DNA from: Vibrio ostreae
GTDB lineage: Bacteria > Pseudomonadota > Gammaproteobacteria > Enterobacterales > Vibrionaceae
Length of the DNA stretch: 64,000 nt
Assembly (NCBI RefSeq): GCF_019226825.1
Contig: NZ_CP076643.1
Span: 2,356,001-2,420,000, forward strand
Direction: 5' to 3'
In this document: one piece after another, positions 19,666-29,675 of the stretch
Layout of the letters: every line of letters starts with the position of its first letter
Position numbering within the stretch: the stretch's first letter is position 1
Position numbers and translations under genes: made by a program
The notes under the pieces: generated by a model
What the model saw: the letters and a program-made list of their open reading frames with translations, nothing else
Told to the model about the DNA's origin: nothing
The model's database searches: none

Positions 19666-20322
19666 TTAGCCACCAATAAACTCCTGGCGTGAGCCCAGGG
19701 TATACACCTGCACAATCAAGCGTGCCTGCGGGTATTCTTCCACCGCGTAGTGGAAACTGCGCCAGTAGTATTTGACCGGCAGACTCTCCAGCGCCAGCAG
19801 ATAATCACGGATGGCAAAATAGCTCCCCGTCAGCTCAAGGCGCACCGGATGGACATAATACGTGCTGCTTTCCTGCTCCTGCTGCGGTTGACCGGTTTTC
19901 ATCGGCTCAGCCGGCAGTGACGTCAGACTGATCAATTTGAGCTTGCTGCTGCGCTCTAAAACGCTTTGCAGCAATTGTGCCATTTGAGTCGGCGAAACCA
20001 GAGTCGACGTCAGTTCAGCCAAGGTCATCGACAGCTCCTGACTCTGCGCTTGCAGGCTGGCGAGCTGCTTATCGACATCCGCATCGGGATTTTTGCTCAG
20101 TGCGACTTCAAACTGCTGAATCGTCATCACTTTGCTGCCATTCGCTGCATTCAGACTGGCCAGTTGGCTGCGTTGCTGCTGGTAGCGTGCCAGGACAGGA
20201 TCCAGCAGCCAGGTCTGCAGCAGCAAGGCAACCGCGACTAAACCACACACGGCAATCAGCCATTTCTCGCGCGCCGAGCGCACAGCAAAAGCCTCGTTCC
20301 AGGCAATCCAGCGTTGCTTCAT
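19666..20322 (-). CDS. mshJ: MSHA biogenesis protein MshJ (PilO/GspM-like)
   Basis: This 218-residue protein begins at ATG 20322, whose A is the last base of the mshI stop (TGATG). One membrane segment (WLIAVCGLVAVALLLQTWLL, about residues 21-42) is followed by a coiled coil and a small periplasmic ferredoxin-like domain. This is the layout of PilO/GspM, part of the inner-membrane alignment complex. It is translationally coupled to mshI and lies one base from mshK. Confidence 0.9.
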   Translation of the reverse strand: MKQRWIAWNEAFAVRSAREKWLIAVCGLVAVALLLQTWLLDPVLARYQQQRSQLASLNAANGSKVMTIQQFEVALSKNPDADVDKQLASLQAQSQELSMTLAELTSTLVSPTQMAQLLQSVLERSSKLKLISLTSLPAEPMKTGQPQQEQESSTYYVHPVRLELTGSYFAIRDYLLALESLPVKYYWRSFHYAVEEYPQARLIVQVYTLGSRQEFIGG

Positions 20323-21767
20323 CACTTAGCTCCTTGCTGAGTCTTCAGTTCAAAAGTAATCACATCATCGTCATTGCGGCCAATCACCAAGCGGTCAAAA
20401 CTGCGTCCGGTCAGGTGCAATTCACTCTGAAACTCGGCAATCCAGCTCGGCACCACTTCCGCATCACGGGCCAGCCCTTCAATGTCGAAGCGCTGCGGCG
20501 TCATATCAATCTGACGCAATGAAATATCTCTGCGGGCCAGTTTGGCCAGGGCATTCATCACCCCGGAATAACCCACCTGCTGGGAGTGATCAAACTGATT
20601 GATCGCAGCCAGTGACTCCTGTTTAGCGTCAATCTCTTTTTTGAGCCGGGCGACAGCAGCCAGTTTCTCTGCCGAGGGCTGATGCTGGGCGACCTGCTGT
20701 TTCAAGGTGCTAATCTGTTTGTCCCGCTGCGCTGCGAGCGCTTTAGCCTCCGCAACCTGCTGATCCAGAGCAGACAAACGAAAGTGATAAACGACGGCCA
20801 CAGCCAGCATGATCAACGCCACTCCGCCCCAGGCGAGGCAAACATTAGCCAGGGTGAAATGATCTTTTTGCGGCTTGAGCTGCTGCTGATAGAAATTCAC
20901 CGCTGAGTCAGGCAGATGGCGGCAATGGCGCGCCAGCAACTGGCCGGATAACTCCTGCGGCACCTCATCGGAGAGAGTGAACACCTTTACGTTCAAACGC
21001 TCATTCAAGCCGCTAATCAACTCCGCATGATCCTCGCCATCACAGCAGATATGCAGCTGATGCAGGGGAATGCCTTTTAGCTGGGAGGAGAGGTAATCAA
21101 TCGAACGTTGCAGCTCCAGAGCCAGTCCGTCCAGTTGCAACATCGAGCTGGCCATACCGGTTAGCGGCGCGACGATGCCGCGCAAAGTGCGCTGGAAATT
21201 ACACTGCTTATCGACAAACGCATCCAGTTTAAAATGGCCGCCCTGACTGCGTTGCAACAACAAAAAGTGCGCCTGTTCGGGCAGGCAATGAGCCCAGACT
21301 TCCTGCTCGGGAACCATGCGCCCCAGATGGCAGCCGAGCTTTTCCAGACTGTCCGCCAACTCGAGGATCGGCGCTTTGGTCATGACATACGTCTGGACCT
21401 TGTTGCTGCCGGTCAACGGGTGAGCATCAGCGACCACCTCGGTCACTTTCTCGCTGATTAGATCTTTAAGTAGAAAAGGCAGGGCGGCCGTCCACTCTTC
21501 ACGCGGTACGGCCGGCTGATCAATCTGGTAGCTCTGATAAAGCTGGGAGTGTAACACCACATCCAGGGTGACCCCTTTCAGGCCGGCTTTGCGCACCGCT
21601 GCACACAAAGCTTGTTGCCAGCTATGACCGTCAAGCGTGCTGCGTTCCGGCAAGGCAGGCACAGCCGCAGAGGCAAAATAAATTGCATCTGGCTGCACCA
21701 CAGCGCTGATGGTGTGCTTCTGGCTGCTCTTGCGGGTCAGTTTCTTGATTACATCATCCAATGTCAT
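20322..21767 (-). CDS. mshI: MSHA biogenesis protein MshI (PilM-PilN-like fusion)
   Basis: This is a 481-residue protein. The N-terminal 290 residues form an actin-like PilM/GspL cytoplasmic domain (MTLDDVIKKLTRKSSQKHT onward). A membrane segment lies near 307-328 (CLAWGGVALIMLAVAVVYHF), then a coiled coil (EAKALAAQRDKQISTLKQQV), then a PilN-like periplasmic domain. It therefore combines the roles that PilM and PilN share in other type IVa pili. It follows csrD/mshH by 8 bp. Confidence 0.92.
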   Translation of the reverse strand: MTLDDVIKKLTRKSSQKHTISAVVQPDAIYFASAAVPALPERSTLDGHSWQQALCAAVRKAGLKGVTLDVVLHSQLYQSYQIDQPAVPREEWTAALPFLLKDLISEKVTEVVADAHPLTGSNKVQTYVMTKAPILELADSLEKLGCHLGRMVPEQEVWAHCLPEQAHFLLLQRSQGGHFKLDAFVDKQCNFQRTLRGIVAPLTGMASSMLQLDGLALELQRSIDYLSSQLKGIPLHQLHICCDGEDHAELISGLNERLNVKVFTLSDEVPQELSGQLLARHCRHLPDSAVNFYQQQLKPQKDHFTLANVCLAWGGVALIMLAVAVVYHFRLSALDQQVAEAKALAAQRDKQISTLKQQVAQHQPSAEKLAAVARLKKEIDAKQESLAAINQFDHSQQVGYSGVMNALAKLARRDISLRQIDMTPQRFDIEGLARDAEVVPSWIAEFQSELHLTGRSFDRLVIGRNDDDVITFELKTQQGAK

Positions 21768-21775
21768 AGATTATT

Positions 21776-23782
21776 TCACTTTGTTCGCCAGCGGTTACGA
21801 CGTCCGGGTTTGACCAGACTTTTCAGTGCGTTGACAGGCGGTGGCGGCGCAGGAATCAAATCCTGCTCTTCGGCAAACAGACGCCCCTGGCCACCATCAA
21901 CACCGAGCGACAACAACATCTGCCATTCGGATTCACTCTCCACCCCGACCGCAATCACTTTGGTTTCCGTGCCGCTGCACACCCCGATCATACTGCGTAC
22001 AAACAGCTGATTTTCATGGCGCTGATCGATGTTCTTAATGAGGCTACGATGTAGTTTCAAATACTTAATTTTTAAATCTTTAATGTAATGAGTGGCGACA
22101 ATAGTCCGCCCGGCCTGGCCAACCACCAGCTCACAGCCCATTCCGGCCATCATCCGCATCACCGGACGCATGTAATCGAGATGCTGCACCAGATGTCCTT
22201 CAGCAAATTCGAACGACAAACGCGAGCGCAGGCTATGCGGCAACTGCATCAGCTCATTGCGGAACCAGCGCAGATAGCGCTTATCGGCAAACGGCACCAC
22301 ATGCATATTGAGCGAGAAGGTTTCAGCCTCCCACTCGGCTTGTTTGAGCAGTTGCAGCACCCGGCTGAATACGGCGCGATCCAGTACCATTTCATAGCCA
22401 ACCGTTTCTAGTGCAGCGCTGAAGCGGGAGGCTTTCAGCAGACCCTGCTCAGGATCATCAATCCGTACAAATAACTCATTATGAACTAATGTTAGTCCAT
22501 TAACCGCATCAGATAAATAACATGGCTGACGAAAAAGCCTGATTTTTTCGGGAGTTAAGCATTGGTCAAACAGAGTTCTCCAGCGTACGCTACCGCGCTC
22601 ATCATCTGCTTTGGCCACTTTTTTAAACCGGCTCCAGGCATTACTGCCCTGCAACTGGGCGCTGCGCAGTGCCGTTTCCGCTTCATCAATAATCCGGCCA
22701 CGTCGCTCACCTTCCTGGTACATACTGACCCCGATATGGAACCAGTTGTCATGATCCATCGGGATTGGCGGTGTGATGCGTTCAATTAATTTGAGACATT
22801 GTGTCGCTACATGCGCGACATCCTTCGAGCTCTGATTCGGCATAAAAATAGCAAATACCGCATCGTAATAGCGGGACAGAATCACTTCCGGATAACGGGC
22901 AATGACGTTGGAGATGCACTCTCCGACCTCAACCACAAAATCATCAATGGTACGTTTATCCTGCTCTTCCCGCGCGGCATCCAGCTCTTCCATACGAATC
23001 ATAATCACGCCGCCATGAGCGCCGCTTTCCAGCATGGTTGATTCCAGCTTACTGTCGAACAATATCCGGTTGGCCGCCCCGGTCAGCTGATCCAGAAAGG
23101 TCTGGCTGCGGATAAAGGTATCAAAACGGCTGCGTTCCTGGCGCGCATCCTGTAACTCTTCAATCAACACATCCAACGCTTCACTGGCGGTATACGGCCA
23201 CTCACGCTCATCTCCTTTGGCGTACTGCTCAACCCGGCCGGCCAGAATCATCCGCCCGCGCTCTTCCAGCAGCTCTGAGCCATGCAACTGCTCTTTGAGC
23301 CACTTCACTCCGCGCACCAGGCAGAACACGATTAACATCACCGCCAGAGTGATCGAGCCCATGGCACCCATGGAGTAACCATAACCGAGGTATGGCGGGA
23401 CTATCTTGAAATGAATCGAGTAGCCCTGATTACGCGCTAAAGCGATATCCGTATCGTACAGGCGAGCGGGGTCGGTCTTCGATGAGGTGTCTTTAAAACG
23501 GTAGATAGTGCCGGCCGGCGAAGAGAGCTGCATCTCCACGATGTTAGAGGCCTGCAGCATTTTGGGCATCCAGCGCTGCATGGAGTATGCCGCATCCGGA
23601 TCTTCTAATTCTTTGTCCACCACCTCAACGATCCCGTGCAGGTAGTGATTGAGGTACTCCTGCCCCATACGCTGAAACGACAAAGTGCCACCGATGAACA
23701 GAATAAACATCGCACTGATAACAATTAACGTAACGAACGCAACTAAACGCGTACTCAATTTAAGCGTCGGTGTATACCGCAT
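21776..23782 (-). CDS. csrD: CsrD/MshH regulator with degenerate GGDEF and EAL domains
   Basis: This is a 668-residue inner-membrane protein with two N-terminal membrane segments (about residues 12-33 and 135-158) around a periplasmic loop, then HAMP-like, GGDEF and EAL domains. The GGDEF signature is replaced by RYYDAVFAI and the EAL motif by HNELFVRI, so neither c-di-GMP synthesis nor hydrolysis is expected. E. coli CsrD promotes RNase E decay of the CsrB/C small RNAs, which frees CsrA. In Vibrio the gene is also called mshH because it heads the MSHA locus, here 8 bp before mshI. Enzymatic inactivity is inferred from the motifs. Confidence 0.93.
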   Translation of the reverse strand: MRYTPTLKLSTRLVAFVTLIVISAMFILFIGGTLSFQRMGQEYLNHYLHGIVEVVDKELEDPDAAYSMQRWMPKMLQASNIVEMQLSSPAGTIYRFKDTSSKTDPARLYDTDIALARNQGYSIHFKIVPPYLGYGYSMGAMGSITLAVMLIVFCLVRGVKWLKEQLHGSELLEERGRMILAGRVEQYAKGDEREWPYTASEALDVLIEELQDARQERSRFDTFIRSQTFLDQLTGAANRILFDSKLESTMLESGAHGGVIMIRMEELDAAREEQDKRTIDDFVVEVGECISNVIARYPEVILSRYYDAVFAIFMPNQSSKDVAHVATQCLKLIERITPPIPMDHDNWFHIGVSMYQEGERRGRIIDEAETALRSAQLQGSNAWSRFKKVAKADDERGSVRWRTLFDQCLTPEKIRLFRQPCYLSDAVNGLTLVHNELFVRIDDPEQGLLKASRFSAALETVGYEMVLDRAVFSRVLQLLKQAEWEAETFSLNMHVVPFADKRYLRWFRNELMQLPHSLRSRLSFEFAEGHLVQHLDYMRPVMRMMAGMGCELVVGQAGRTIVATHYIKDLKIKYLKLHRSLIKNIDQRHENQLFVRSMIGVCSGTETKVIAVGVESESEWQMLLSLGVDGGQGRLFAEEQDLIPAPPPPVNALKSLVKPGRRNRWRTK

Positions 23783-24123
23783 GAAACTGAATTCCCTTCC
23801 TATTCATCGGTTGAGGCAACAAACTCAACGGGCATTGAAGCATTCTGTCACTCGGGATCCCGGTGATCTTATTCACTCAAAGCGACCAGCGGAGCTGATC
23901 AATACAGCTTTGCGAGCCGAGAAGTCATGCTTATTGTGATGTCCCGTCTGGCGGTGGACTATATCATCCGATGCTCGCCATCAATACGCGGACGGGTTTA
24001 CTGCCTGATAATCGATGTTCGACCCCGCCTCAATACCGGGTTGCGCGGTATCAGCGGGAGACTCAGTCTGGGCTGGATACGGTTCCTGAAGCCACAATTT
24101 GAGTATCGATGAGTTAACTATAT
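23783..24123. other. Non-coding gap between csrD start and ssb terminator
   Basis: About 340 bp lie upstream of csrD and downstream of ssb. The short open frames here match no recognised family. The region should hold the csrD/msh promoter, but I could not assign convincing -35 and -10 boxes. A small inverted repeat (GTTGAG/CTCAAC, near 23811-23830) is the only structure noted. Confidence 0.5.
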
Positions 24124-24152
24124 AAAAAAGCCGCGAAATTCGCGGCTTTTTT
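24124..24152 (-). terminator. Rho-independent terminator of ssb
   Basis: A 13-bp stem (AAAAAAGCCGCGA/TCGCGGCTTTTTT) with a 3-base loop and a U-tract sits 15 bp after the ssb stop. It is symmetrical and could act on both strands, but only ssb runs into it. Confidence 0.93.
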
Positions 24153-24166
24153 ATATCTCGGAGCTC

Positions 24167-24712
24167 TTAGAATGGGATGTCGTCATCAAAATCCATTGGT
24201 GGCTCATTGTACTGCGGCTGCGACTGCTGCGGTGCCTGCTGCTGCTGTGGCTGTTGTGGCTGGCGCTGCTGCATTGCCGGTTGCTGAGGCTGACCCCAAC
24301 CACCCTGCTGTTGTGATGACTGGTTCATGCCACCACCTTGTTGCGGCATACCGCCTTGCTGACGGCCACCCAGCATCTGCATGATACCGTTATAACCCTG
24401 AACAACGATTTCAGTGGTGTAACGATCCTGACCAGATTGATCCTGCCATTTACGAGTCTGCAGTTGGCCTTCAATATAAACCTGTGAACCTTTACGCAGG
24501 TATTCACCAGCGACTTCTGCCAGCTTGCCGAACAGAGCAACACGGTGCCATTCGGTTTTCTCGCGCTGTTCACCAGTCGCTTTGTCACGCCATGTTTCTG
24601 ACGTAGCAACTGTGATGTTTGCTACCGCACCACCACTAGGCATGTAGCGAACTTCAGGATCGCCACCCAGGTTACCAACCAAAATTACTTTATTCACGCC
24701 ACGGCTTGCCAT
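24167..24712 (-). CDS. ssb: Single-stranded DNA-binding protein SSB
   Basis: SSB coats single-stranded DNA in replication, repair and recombination. The true start is ATG 24712 ([20 protein letters not shown]), giving 181 residues. The OB-fold covers about 1-110. A Gln/Gly/Pro-rich linker follows, and the protein ends in the conserved acidic tip MDFDDDIPF, which recruits partner proteins. It is divergent from qstR across a 284-bp gap. The long upstream-extended frame has no family support. Confidence 0.97.
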   Translation of the reverse strand: MASRGVNKVILVGNLGGDPEVRYMPSGGAVANITVATSETWRDKATGEQREKTEWHRVALFGKLAEVAGEYLRKGSQVYIEGQLQTRKWQDQSGQDRYTTEIVVQGYNGIMQMLGGRQQGGMPQQGGGMNQSSQQQGGWGQPQQPAMQQRQPQQPQQQQAPQQSQPQYNEPPMDFDDDIPF

Positions 24713-24996
24713 GTTCTGCTCCGTATTTAAATTCGGTGTATTTCTGAAATAGTCGGCAAGGATAACATGCTTTGCATCGACTACCAATCATCCACCAGAT
24801 AGTTCTCTCTCCCGGCGCAAAAATCCATCCTTCACGCTCAATTTCTTCGGCGCACTTCGAGCTTTTTACCCCTGATAAGCTGCTCATTTACCTGAACAAT
24901 TGAATTCTCACGCAAAGCCTGATTTTGCATTCGCCTCTGTCGATTAATTTCGGCATGTTACAGCTTTCAGCCCCACAGATGGAAAGGAGAACTGTC

Positions 24997-25647
24997 ATGT
25001 CACGCACCAATTACACCCGCACGATTTACCTGCTGTGTCCGGATCAAAACCAGCCACCCGCCCCCTCGCTGCAAGAGGCATTATCGCGTCTGCCAGTCGA
25101 CGTACCCAGCATCGAACCCGAACAACTCCTGCACGAATACAAAACCGACAAACATAAAATCCTGTTATTTAATTATGACCAACACCAGGAACTTCGCCAG
25201 CGCCTGAGCCCGTTACGGCTGACCAATATCAACCTGGAAACCATACTGTTTAATGTCAACCGCCGGCTGCGCACCGAGGATTTGCTCTCATTCGGTCATC
25301 TTAAGGGGCTGTTTTATCGGCAAGACACGCCTGAACTGATTGCCGACAATCTGGCGGAAATCATCAATGGCTATAATCGCCTGCCGCGCCATGTCAGTAG
25401 TCAGCTGCTGCATCATTTCCGTCACGTCTGTCAGCATCACAACACCCAGGCCAGCCTCAACCTGACCACGCGCGAGCTGGAAATACTGCGCTGCCTGCAG
25501 ACCGGCAAGTCCAACCTCAGAATGGCGGAAAGTCTGTTCATCAGTGAATTTACGGTCAAATCGCATCTCTATCAGATCTTTAAAAAGATTGCGGTCAAAA
25601 ACCGTACTCAGGCGGTCGCCTGGGCTAACCAAAATCTGTTCTCATAA
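24997..25647 (+). CDS. qstR: LuxR-family transcription regulator QstR
   Basis: This is a 216-residue CsgD/VpsT-type regulator. The start at 24997 is set by a strong ribosome site (AAGGAG, about 9 bp upstream), so the upstream extension is discarded. The N-terminal 130 residues form a receiver-like domain, and a LuxR-type helix-turn-helix lies at about 150-212 (LTTRELEILRCLQTGKSN then SEFTVKSHLYQIFKKI). In V. cholerae the gene at this place (VC0396, beside ssb) is QstR, which acts below TfoX and HapR to switch on DNA uptake and type VI secretion genes. The name here rests on similarity in layout and on synteny. Confidence 0.85.
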   Translation: MSRTNYTRTIYLLCPDQNQPPAPSLQEALSRLPVDVPSIEPEQLLHEYKTDKHKILLFNYDQHQELRQRLSPLRLTNINLETILFNVNRRLRTEDLLSFGHLKGLFYRQDTPELIADNLAEIINGYNRLPRHVSSQLLHHFRHVCQHHNTQASLNLTTRELEILRCLQTGKSNLRMAESLFISEFTVKSHLYQIFKKIAVKNRTQAVAWANQNLFS

Positions 25648-25777
25648 CTGAGGTGAGCAGCACATTTTCTGGTCCGGGACAGAGAATGTGCTGAAGTCAC
25701 GCCCCAGAACATGGTAAAGTCGTAGCCAAATTGGCTTCCAACTATACAGAATCAAAGAAAAATAGGGCTTTAAACTT

Positions 25778-26647
25778 ATGATCAACAAATGCCTTTTCCC
25801 GGCAGCTGGCTACGGCACCCGCTTCTTACCGGCAACAAAATCAATGCCAAAAGAGATGATGCCAGTGGTGAACAAACCTCTGATTGAATATGGTGTTGAA
25901 GAGGCCATTCAGGCGGGTATGACTGGTATGTGCATTGTGACCGGACGAGGCAAGCACTCGATCATGGACCACTTTGATATGAACTACGAGCTGGAACATC
26001 AGATCAGCGGCACCAACAAGGAAAAACTGCTGGTTGATATCCGTTCGATCATCGATACCGCGCAGTTCACTTACATCCGTCAACGCGAGATGAAAGGCCT
26101 GGGTCACGCGATTCTGACCGGTCGTGAACTGGTCGGTGATGAACCCTTTGCCGTGGTGCTGGCCGATGACCTGTGTGTGAATGAGCAGCAGGGTGTGCTG
26201 GCCCAGATGGTTGCACTGTACAAACAGTTCCGCTGCTCGATTGTCGCCGTACAGGAAGTCCCGCAGGATGAGACCCACAAATACGGTGTGATCTCAGGCG
26301 AGATGATCAAAGACGATCTGTTTCGCGTGGATGACATGGTGGAAAAACCAGAACCAGGTACTGCACCGAGCAATCTGGCGATCATCGGCCGCTACATTCT
26401 GACTCCGGATATTTTTGAGCTGATCGAAAATACCGAACCAGGCAAAGGCGGTGAAATCCAAATCACCGACGCGCTGCTGAAACAAGCCAAAGCGGGCTGT
26501 GTGCTGGCTTACAAATTCAAAGGTAAGCGTTTCGACTGCGGCAGCGTTGAAGGCTACATTGAAGCCACCAACTACTGCTTCGAGAACCTGTACCAGAAAG
26601 ATCAGCAAAAGGTTGAGCTCGACAAGCACTCAACCCAGAAATCATAA
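25778..26647 (+). CDS. galU: UTP-glucose-1-phosphate uridylyltransferase
   Basis: This 289-residue cytoplasmic enzyme makes UDP-glucose from UTP and glucose-1-phosphate, feeding LPS, capsule and exopolysaccharide synthesis and the Leloir pathway. The nucleotide-binding signature GTRFLPATKSMPKEM is at residues 13-27. VVLADDLCV near residue 128 holds the metal-binding aspartate, and VEKPEPG near 188 is conserved. The C-terminus KGKRFDCGSVEGYIEATNY is typical. A terminator follows 24 bp downstream. Confidence 0.97.
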   Translation: MINKCLFPAAGYGTRFLPATKSMPKEMMPVVNKPLIEYGVEEAIQAGMTGMCIVTGRGKHSIMDHFDMNYELEHQISGTNKEKLLVDIRSIIDTAQFTYIRQREMKGLGHAILTGRELVGDEPFAVVLADDLCVNEQQGVLAQMVALYKQFRCSIVAVQEVPQDETHKYGVISGEMIKDDLFRVDDMVEKPEPGTAPSNLAIIGRYILTPDIFELIENTEPGKGGEIQITDALLKQAKAGCVLAYKFKGKRFDCGSVEGYIEATNYCFENLYQKDQQKVELDKHSTQKS

Positions 26648-26671
26648 TTGCTGTACCTGACCTGATTCTGC

Positions 26672-26698
26672 AAGCCATCCTCCGGGATGGCTTTTTTT
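26672..26698 (+). terminator. Rho-independent terminator of galU
   Basis: An AAGCCATCC/GGATGGCTT stem with a short loop is followed by a run of seven T. It lies directly before a candidate LexA box for uvrA. Confidence 0.93.
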
Positions 26699-26700
26699 AA

Positions 26701-26716
26701 CTGTTTTTTTATCCAG
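26701..26716 (+). promoter_or_regulatory. Candidate LexA (SOS) box upstream of uvrA
   Basis: CTGTTTTTTTATCCAG fits the CTGT-N8-ACAG consensus with one mismatch and is centred about 75 bp before the uvrA start. The flanks (AA before, TAA after) extend the dyad. uvrA is a classic SOS gene, which makes the match more believable. Confidence 0.6.
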
Positions 26717-26782
26717 TAATTATTTGCACACTTGTCACTCTATGTAATACTTGTCCGACTTGGTATGACATAGAGAAAACTG

Positions 26783-29605
26783 ATGGATAAAATCGAAGTT
26801 CGTGGTGCCCGTACCCACAATCTGAAGAACATCAACCTGACCATTCCGCGTGACAAACTGATTGTCATCACCGGGCTGTCCGGCTCGGGTAAATCATCGC
26901 TGGCTTTTGACACCCTGTACGCTGAAGGACAACGTCGCTACGTTGAATCCCTGTCGGCCTATGCCCGTCAGTTTCTCTCTTTGATGGAAAAACCCGACGT
27001 CGACCATATTGAAGGTCTGTCGCCGGCCATTTCTATCGAACAAAAATCGACCTCTCACAACCCACGCTCAACCGTCGGTACCATTACCGAAGTCTATGAC
27101 TACCTGCGTCTGCTCTATGCCCGGGTCGGTGAGCCACGTTGTCCGGATCACCATGTGCCGCTGGCCGCACAGACCATCAGCCAGATGGTCGATAAAGTGC
27201 TGGAAATGCCGGAAGGCGCCAAGATGATGCTGCTGGCACCGATCGTCAAAGAGCGTAAAGGTGAGCACGTTAAAACGCTGGAGAATCTGGCCGCACAGGG
27301 CTTTATCCGCGCCCGTATCGACGGTGAAACCTGTGATCTGTCCGATCCGCCGCCGCTGGAACTGCATAAAAAGCACACCATTGAAGTGGTGGTGGATCGT
27401 TTCAAAGTACGTAGCGATCTGCAGCAGCGTCTGGCAGAGTCGTTTGAAACCGCGCTCGAACTGTCCGGCGGTATCGTCGTGGTCGCTCCGATGGACGGTG
27501 ACGGTGAAGAGCATGTCTTCTCCGCCAACTTCGCCTGTCCGCACTGTGGCTACAGCATGCGTGAACTGGAGCCGCGCCTGTTCTCATTCAACAACCCGGC
27601 CGGTGCCTGTCCGACCTGTGACGGTCTTGGCGTACAGCAGTATTTCGATCCGCAGCGCGTGATTCAAGATGACAGTCTGAGTCTGGCCCAGGGCGCGATT
27701 CGCGGCTGGGATCAGAAAAACTTCTACTACTTCCAGATGCTGACTTCACTGGCCAAACATTACGATTTCGACCTGCAGGCACCATTTAAACAGTTACCGA
27801 AAAAGATCCAGGACGTGATCCTGAACGGCTCCGGCCGCACCGAAATCGAATTCAACTACATCAATGACCGTGGTGACATCCGGGTTAAACGTCATCCGTT
27901 TGAGGGCATACTCAATACTCTGGAGCGCCGTTACCGCGATACCGAATCCAACTCGGTGCGTGAAGATCTGGTGAAATATATTTCGACCAAATCCTGTGCC
28001 AGTTGTGACGGCACCCGGCTGCGGCTGGAAGCACGTAATGTGTTTGTCAACGACACCACCCTGCCGCAGATTGTTGAACTGAGCATTGCTGACGCGCTGC
28101 AGTTTTTCCAGTCGCTGCAACTGGAGGGCCAACGCGCCAAGATCGCCGAGAAGGTCATGAAAGAGATCAACGACCGGCTGCATTTTTTGGTCAACGTCGG
28201 CCTCAACTACCTCAACTTATCGCGCAGCGCCGAAACCCTGTCCGGCGGTGAAGCACAGCGCATCCGTCTGGCAAGTCAGATTGGTGCTGGCCTGGTTGGC
28301 GTAATGTACGTGCTGGATGAGCCGTCTATCGGCCTCCACCAGCGTGATAATGAGCGCCTGCTTAGCACCCTGACTCATCTGCGCGATCTGGGCAATACTG
28401 TCCTGGTGGTCGAACACGATGAAGATGCCATCCGCCTTGCCGATCATGTGATTGATATCGGTCCGGGAGCCGGAGTGCATGGCGGCGCTGTGGTTGCCGA
28501 AGGCACGGTGCATGAAATCATTGCCAACCCGGACTCGCTGACCGGCCAATACCTCAGCGGCAGCAAAGCGATTCAGATCCCGGCCAAACGCGTGCCTCGT
28601 GACCCGAAAAAAACCGTCGAGCTCATCGGCGCCTCCGGTAACAACCTCAAAGACGTTAATCTGTCGCTGCCGGTGGGCCTGTTCAGCTGCATTACCGGCG
28701 TATCGGGTTCCGGCAAGTCGACCCTGATCAATGACACCTTCTTTAATATCGCTCACATCGCCCTGAACGGCGCCACCACCTCCAAACCGGCACCGTACAA
28801 ATCGATTCAGGGTCTGGAGCACTTTGATAAGGTGATCGATATCGATCAGAGTCCGATTGGGCGTACACCACGCTCGAACCCGGCCACTTATACCGGCATT
28901 TTCACGCCGATTCGCGAGCTGTTTGCCGGTACTCAGGAGTCGCGCTCCCGCGGCTACAAACCAGGCCGTTTCAGCTTTAACGTCCGTGGCGGACGCTGTG
29001 AAGCGTGTCAGGGCGATGGCGTAATTAAGGTTGAAATGCACTTCCTGCCGGACGTGTATGTGCCGTGTGATATCTGTAAAGGTAAGCGCTACAACCGCGA
29101 AACCCTGGAAGTGCGCTACAAAGGTAAAACCATTGATGAAGTGCTGGAAATGACGGTGGAAGACGCGCGAGCTTTCTTCGAACCGGTGCCGGTGATTGCG
29201 CGTAAACTGCAGACCCTGATCGATGTCGGCTTGTCTTATATTCGTCTGGGCCAGGCAGCAACCACTCTGTCCGGTGGTGAAGCACAACGGGTCAAACTGG
29301 CGCGCGAGCTGTCGAAACGCGATACCGGCAAAACCTTATATATTCTTGATGAACCGACCACAGGTCTGCACTTCCACGATATTCAGCAACTGCTCGATGT
29401 CCTGCACCGCCTGCGCGATAATGGCAACACCGTGGTGGTGATCGAACACAACCTGGATGTGATTAAAACTGCCGACTGGATCGTCGATCTCGGTCCGGAA
29501 GGTGGCCAGGGCGGCGGCGAAATTATTGCCGAAGGAACCCCGGAAGATGTGGCCCAGATCGAAGGTTCACATACCGCGCGCTTCCTTAAACCTATGTTGA
29601 AATAG
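26783..29605 (+). CDS. uvrA: Excinuclease ABC subunit A
   Basis: This 940-residue ABC-type ATPase finds DNA damage and loads UvrB in nucleotide excision repair. The first Walker A is GLSGSGKSS (about residue 31) with signature [12 protein letters not shown] (about 488) and Walker [10 protein letters not shown]. The second half has GVSGSGKST (about 640), [12 protein letters not shown] (about 830) and ILDEPTTGL. Zinc-binding cysteine groups are CPHCGY/CPTCDG near 253-283 and [17 protein letters not shown] near 741-767. Length is normal. It is preceded by a candidate LexA box and followed by its own terminator. Confidence 0.98.
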   Translation: MDKIEVRGARTHNLKNINLTIPRDKLIVITGLSGSGKSSLAFDTLYAEGQRRYVESLSAYARQFLSLMEKPDVDHIEGLSPAISIEQKSTSHNPRSTVGTITEVYDYLRLLYARVGEPRCPDHHVPLAAQTISQMVDKVLEMPEGAKMMLLAPIVKERKGEHVKTLENLAAQGFIRARIDGETCDLSDPPPLELHKKHTIEVVVDRFKVRSDLQQRLAESFETALELSGGIVVVAPMDGDGEEHVFSANFACPHCGYSMRELEPRLFSFNNPAGACPTCDGLGVQQYFDPQRVIQDDSLSLAQGAIRGWDQKNFYYFQMLTSLAKHYDFDLQAPFKQLPKKIQDVILNGSGRTEIEFNYINDRGDIRVKRHPFEGILNTLERRYRDTESNSVREDLVKYISTKSCASCDGTRLRLEARNVFVNDTTLPQIVELSIADALQFFQSLQLEGQRAKIAEKVMKEINDRLHFLVNVGLNYLNLSRSAETLSGGEAQRIRLASQIGAGLVGVMYVLDEPSIGLHQRDNERLLSTLTHLRDLGNTVLVVEHDEDAIRLADHVIDIGPGAGVHGGAVVAEGTVHEIIANPDSLTGQYLSGSKAIQIPAKRVPRDPKKTVELIGASGNNLKDVNLSLPVGLFSCITGVSGSGKSTLINDTFFNIAHIALNGATTSKPAPYKSIQGLEHFDKVIDIDQSPIGRTPRSNPATYTGIFTPIRELFAGTQESRSRGYKPGRFSFNVRGGRCEACQGDGVIKVEMHFLPDVYVPCDICKGKRYNRETLEVRYKGKTIDEVLEMTVEDARAFFEPVPVIARKLQTLIDVGLSYIRLGQAATTLSGGEAQRVKLARELSKRDTGKTLYILDEPTTGLHFHDIQQLLDVLHRLRDNGNTVVVIEHNLDVIKTADWIVDLGPEGGQGGGEIIAEGTPEDVAQIEGSHTARFLKPMLK

Positions 29606-29623
29606 AAAAAAGCGCTAAAAGTG

Positions 29624-29656
29624 AAGAAACCAGCGGATGACGCTGGTTTCTTTTTT
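29624..29656 (+). terminator. Rho-independent terminator of uvrA
   Basis: A GAAACCAGCG/CGCTGGTTTC stem with a 5-base loop is followed by six T. It ends 20 bp before pglL, so pglL needs its own promoter or read-through. Confidence 0.92.
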
Positions 29657-29675
29657 CGTTTACTAGTGAGACGTT

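Noticed and set aside
23685..24112. Short plus-strand open frames between csrD and ssb
   Set aside because: They overlap the csrD start or lack a ribosome site and show no family-like composition.
28217..29287. A 356-residue open frame antisense to uvrA
   Set aside because: It is a shadow of the conserved uvrA coding strand, with no recognisable motif.
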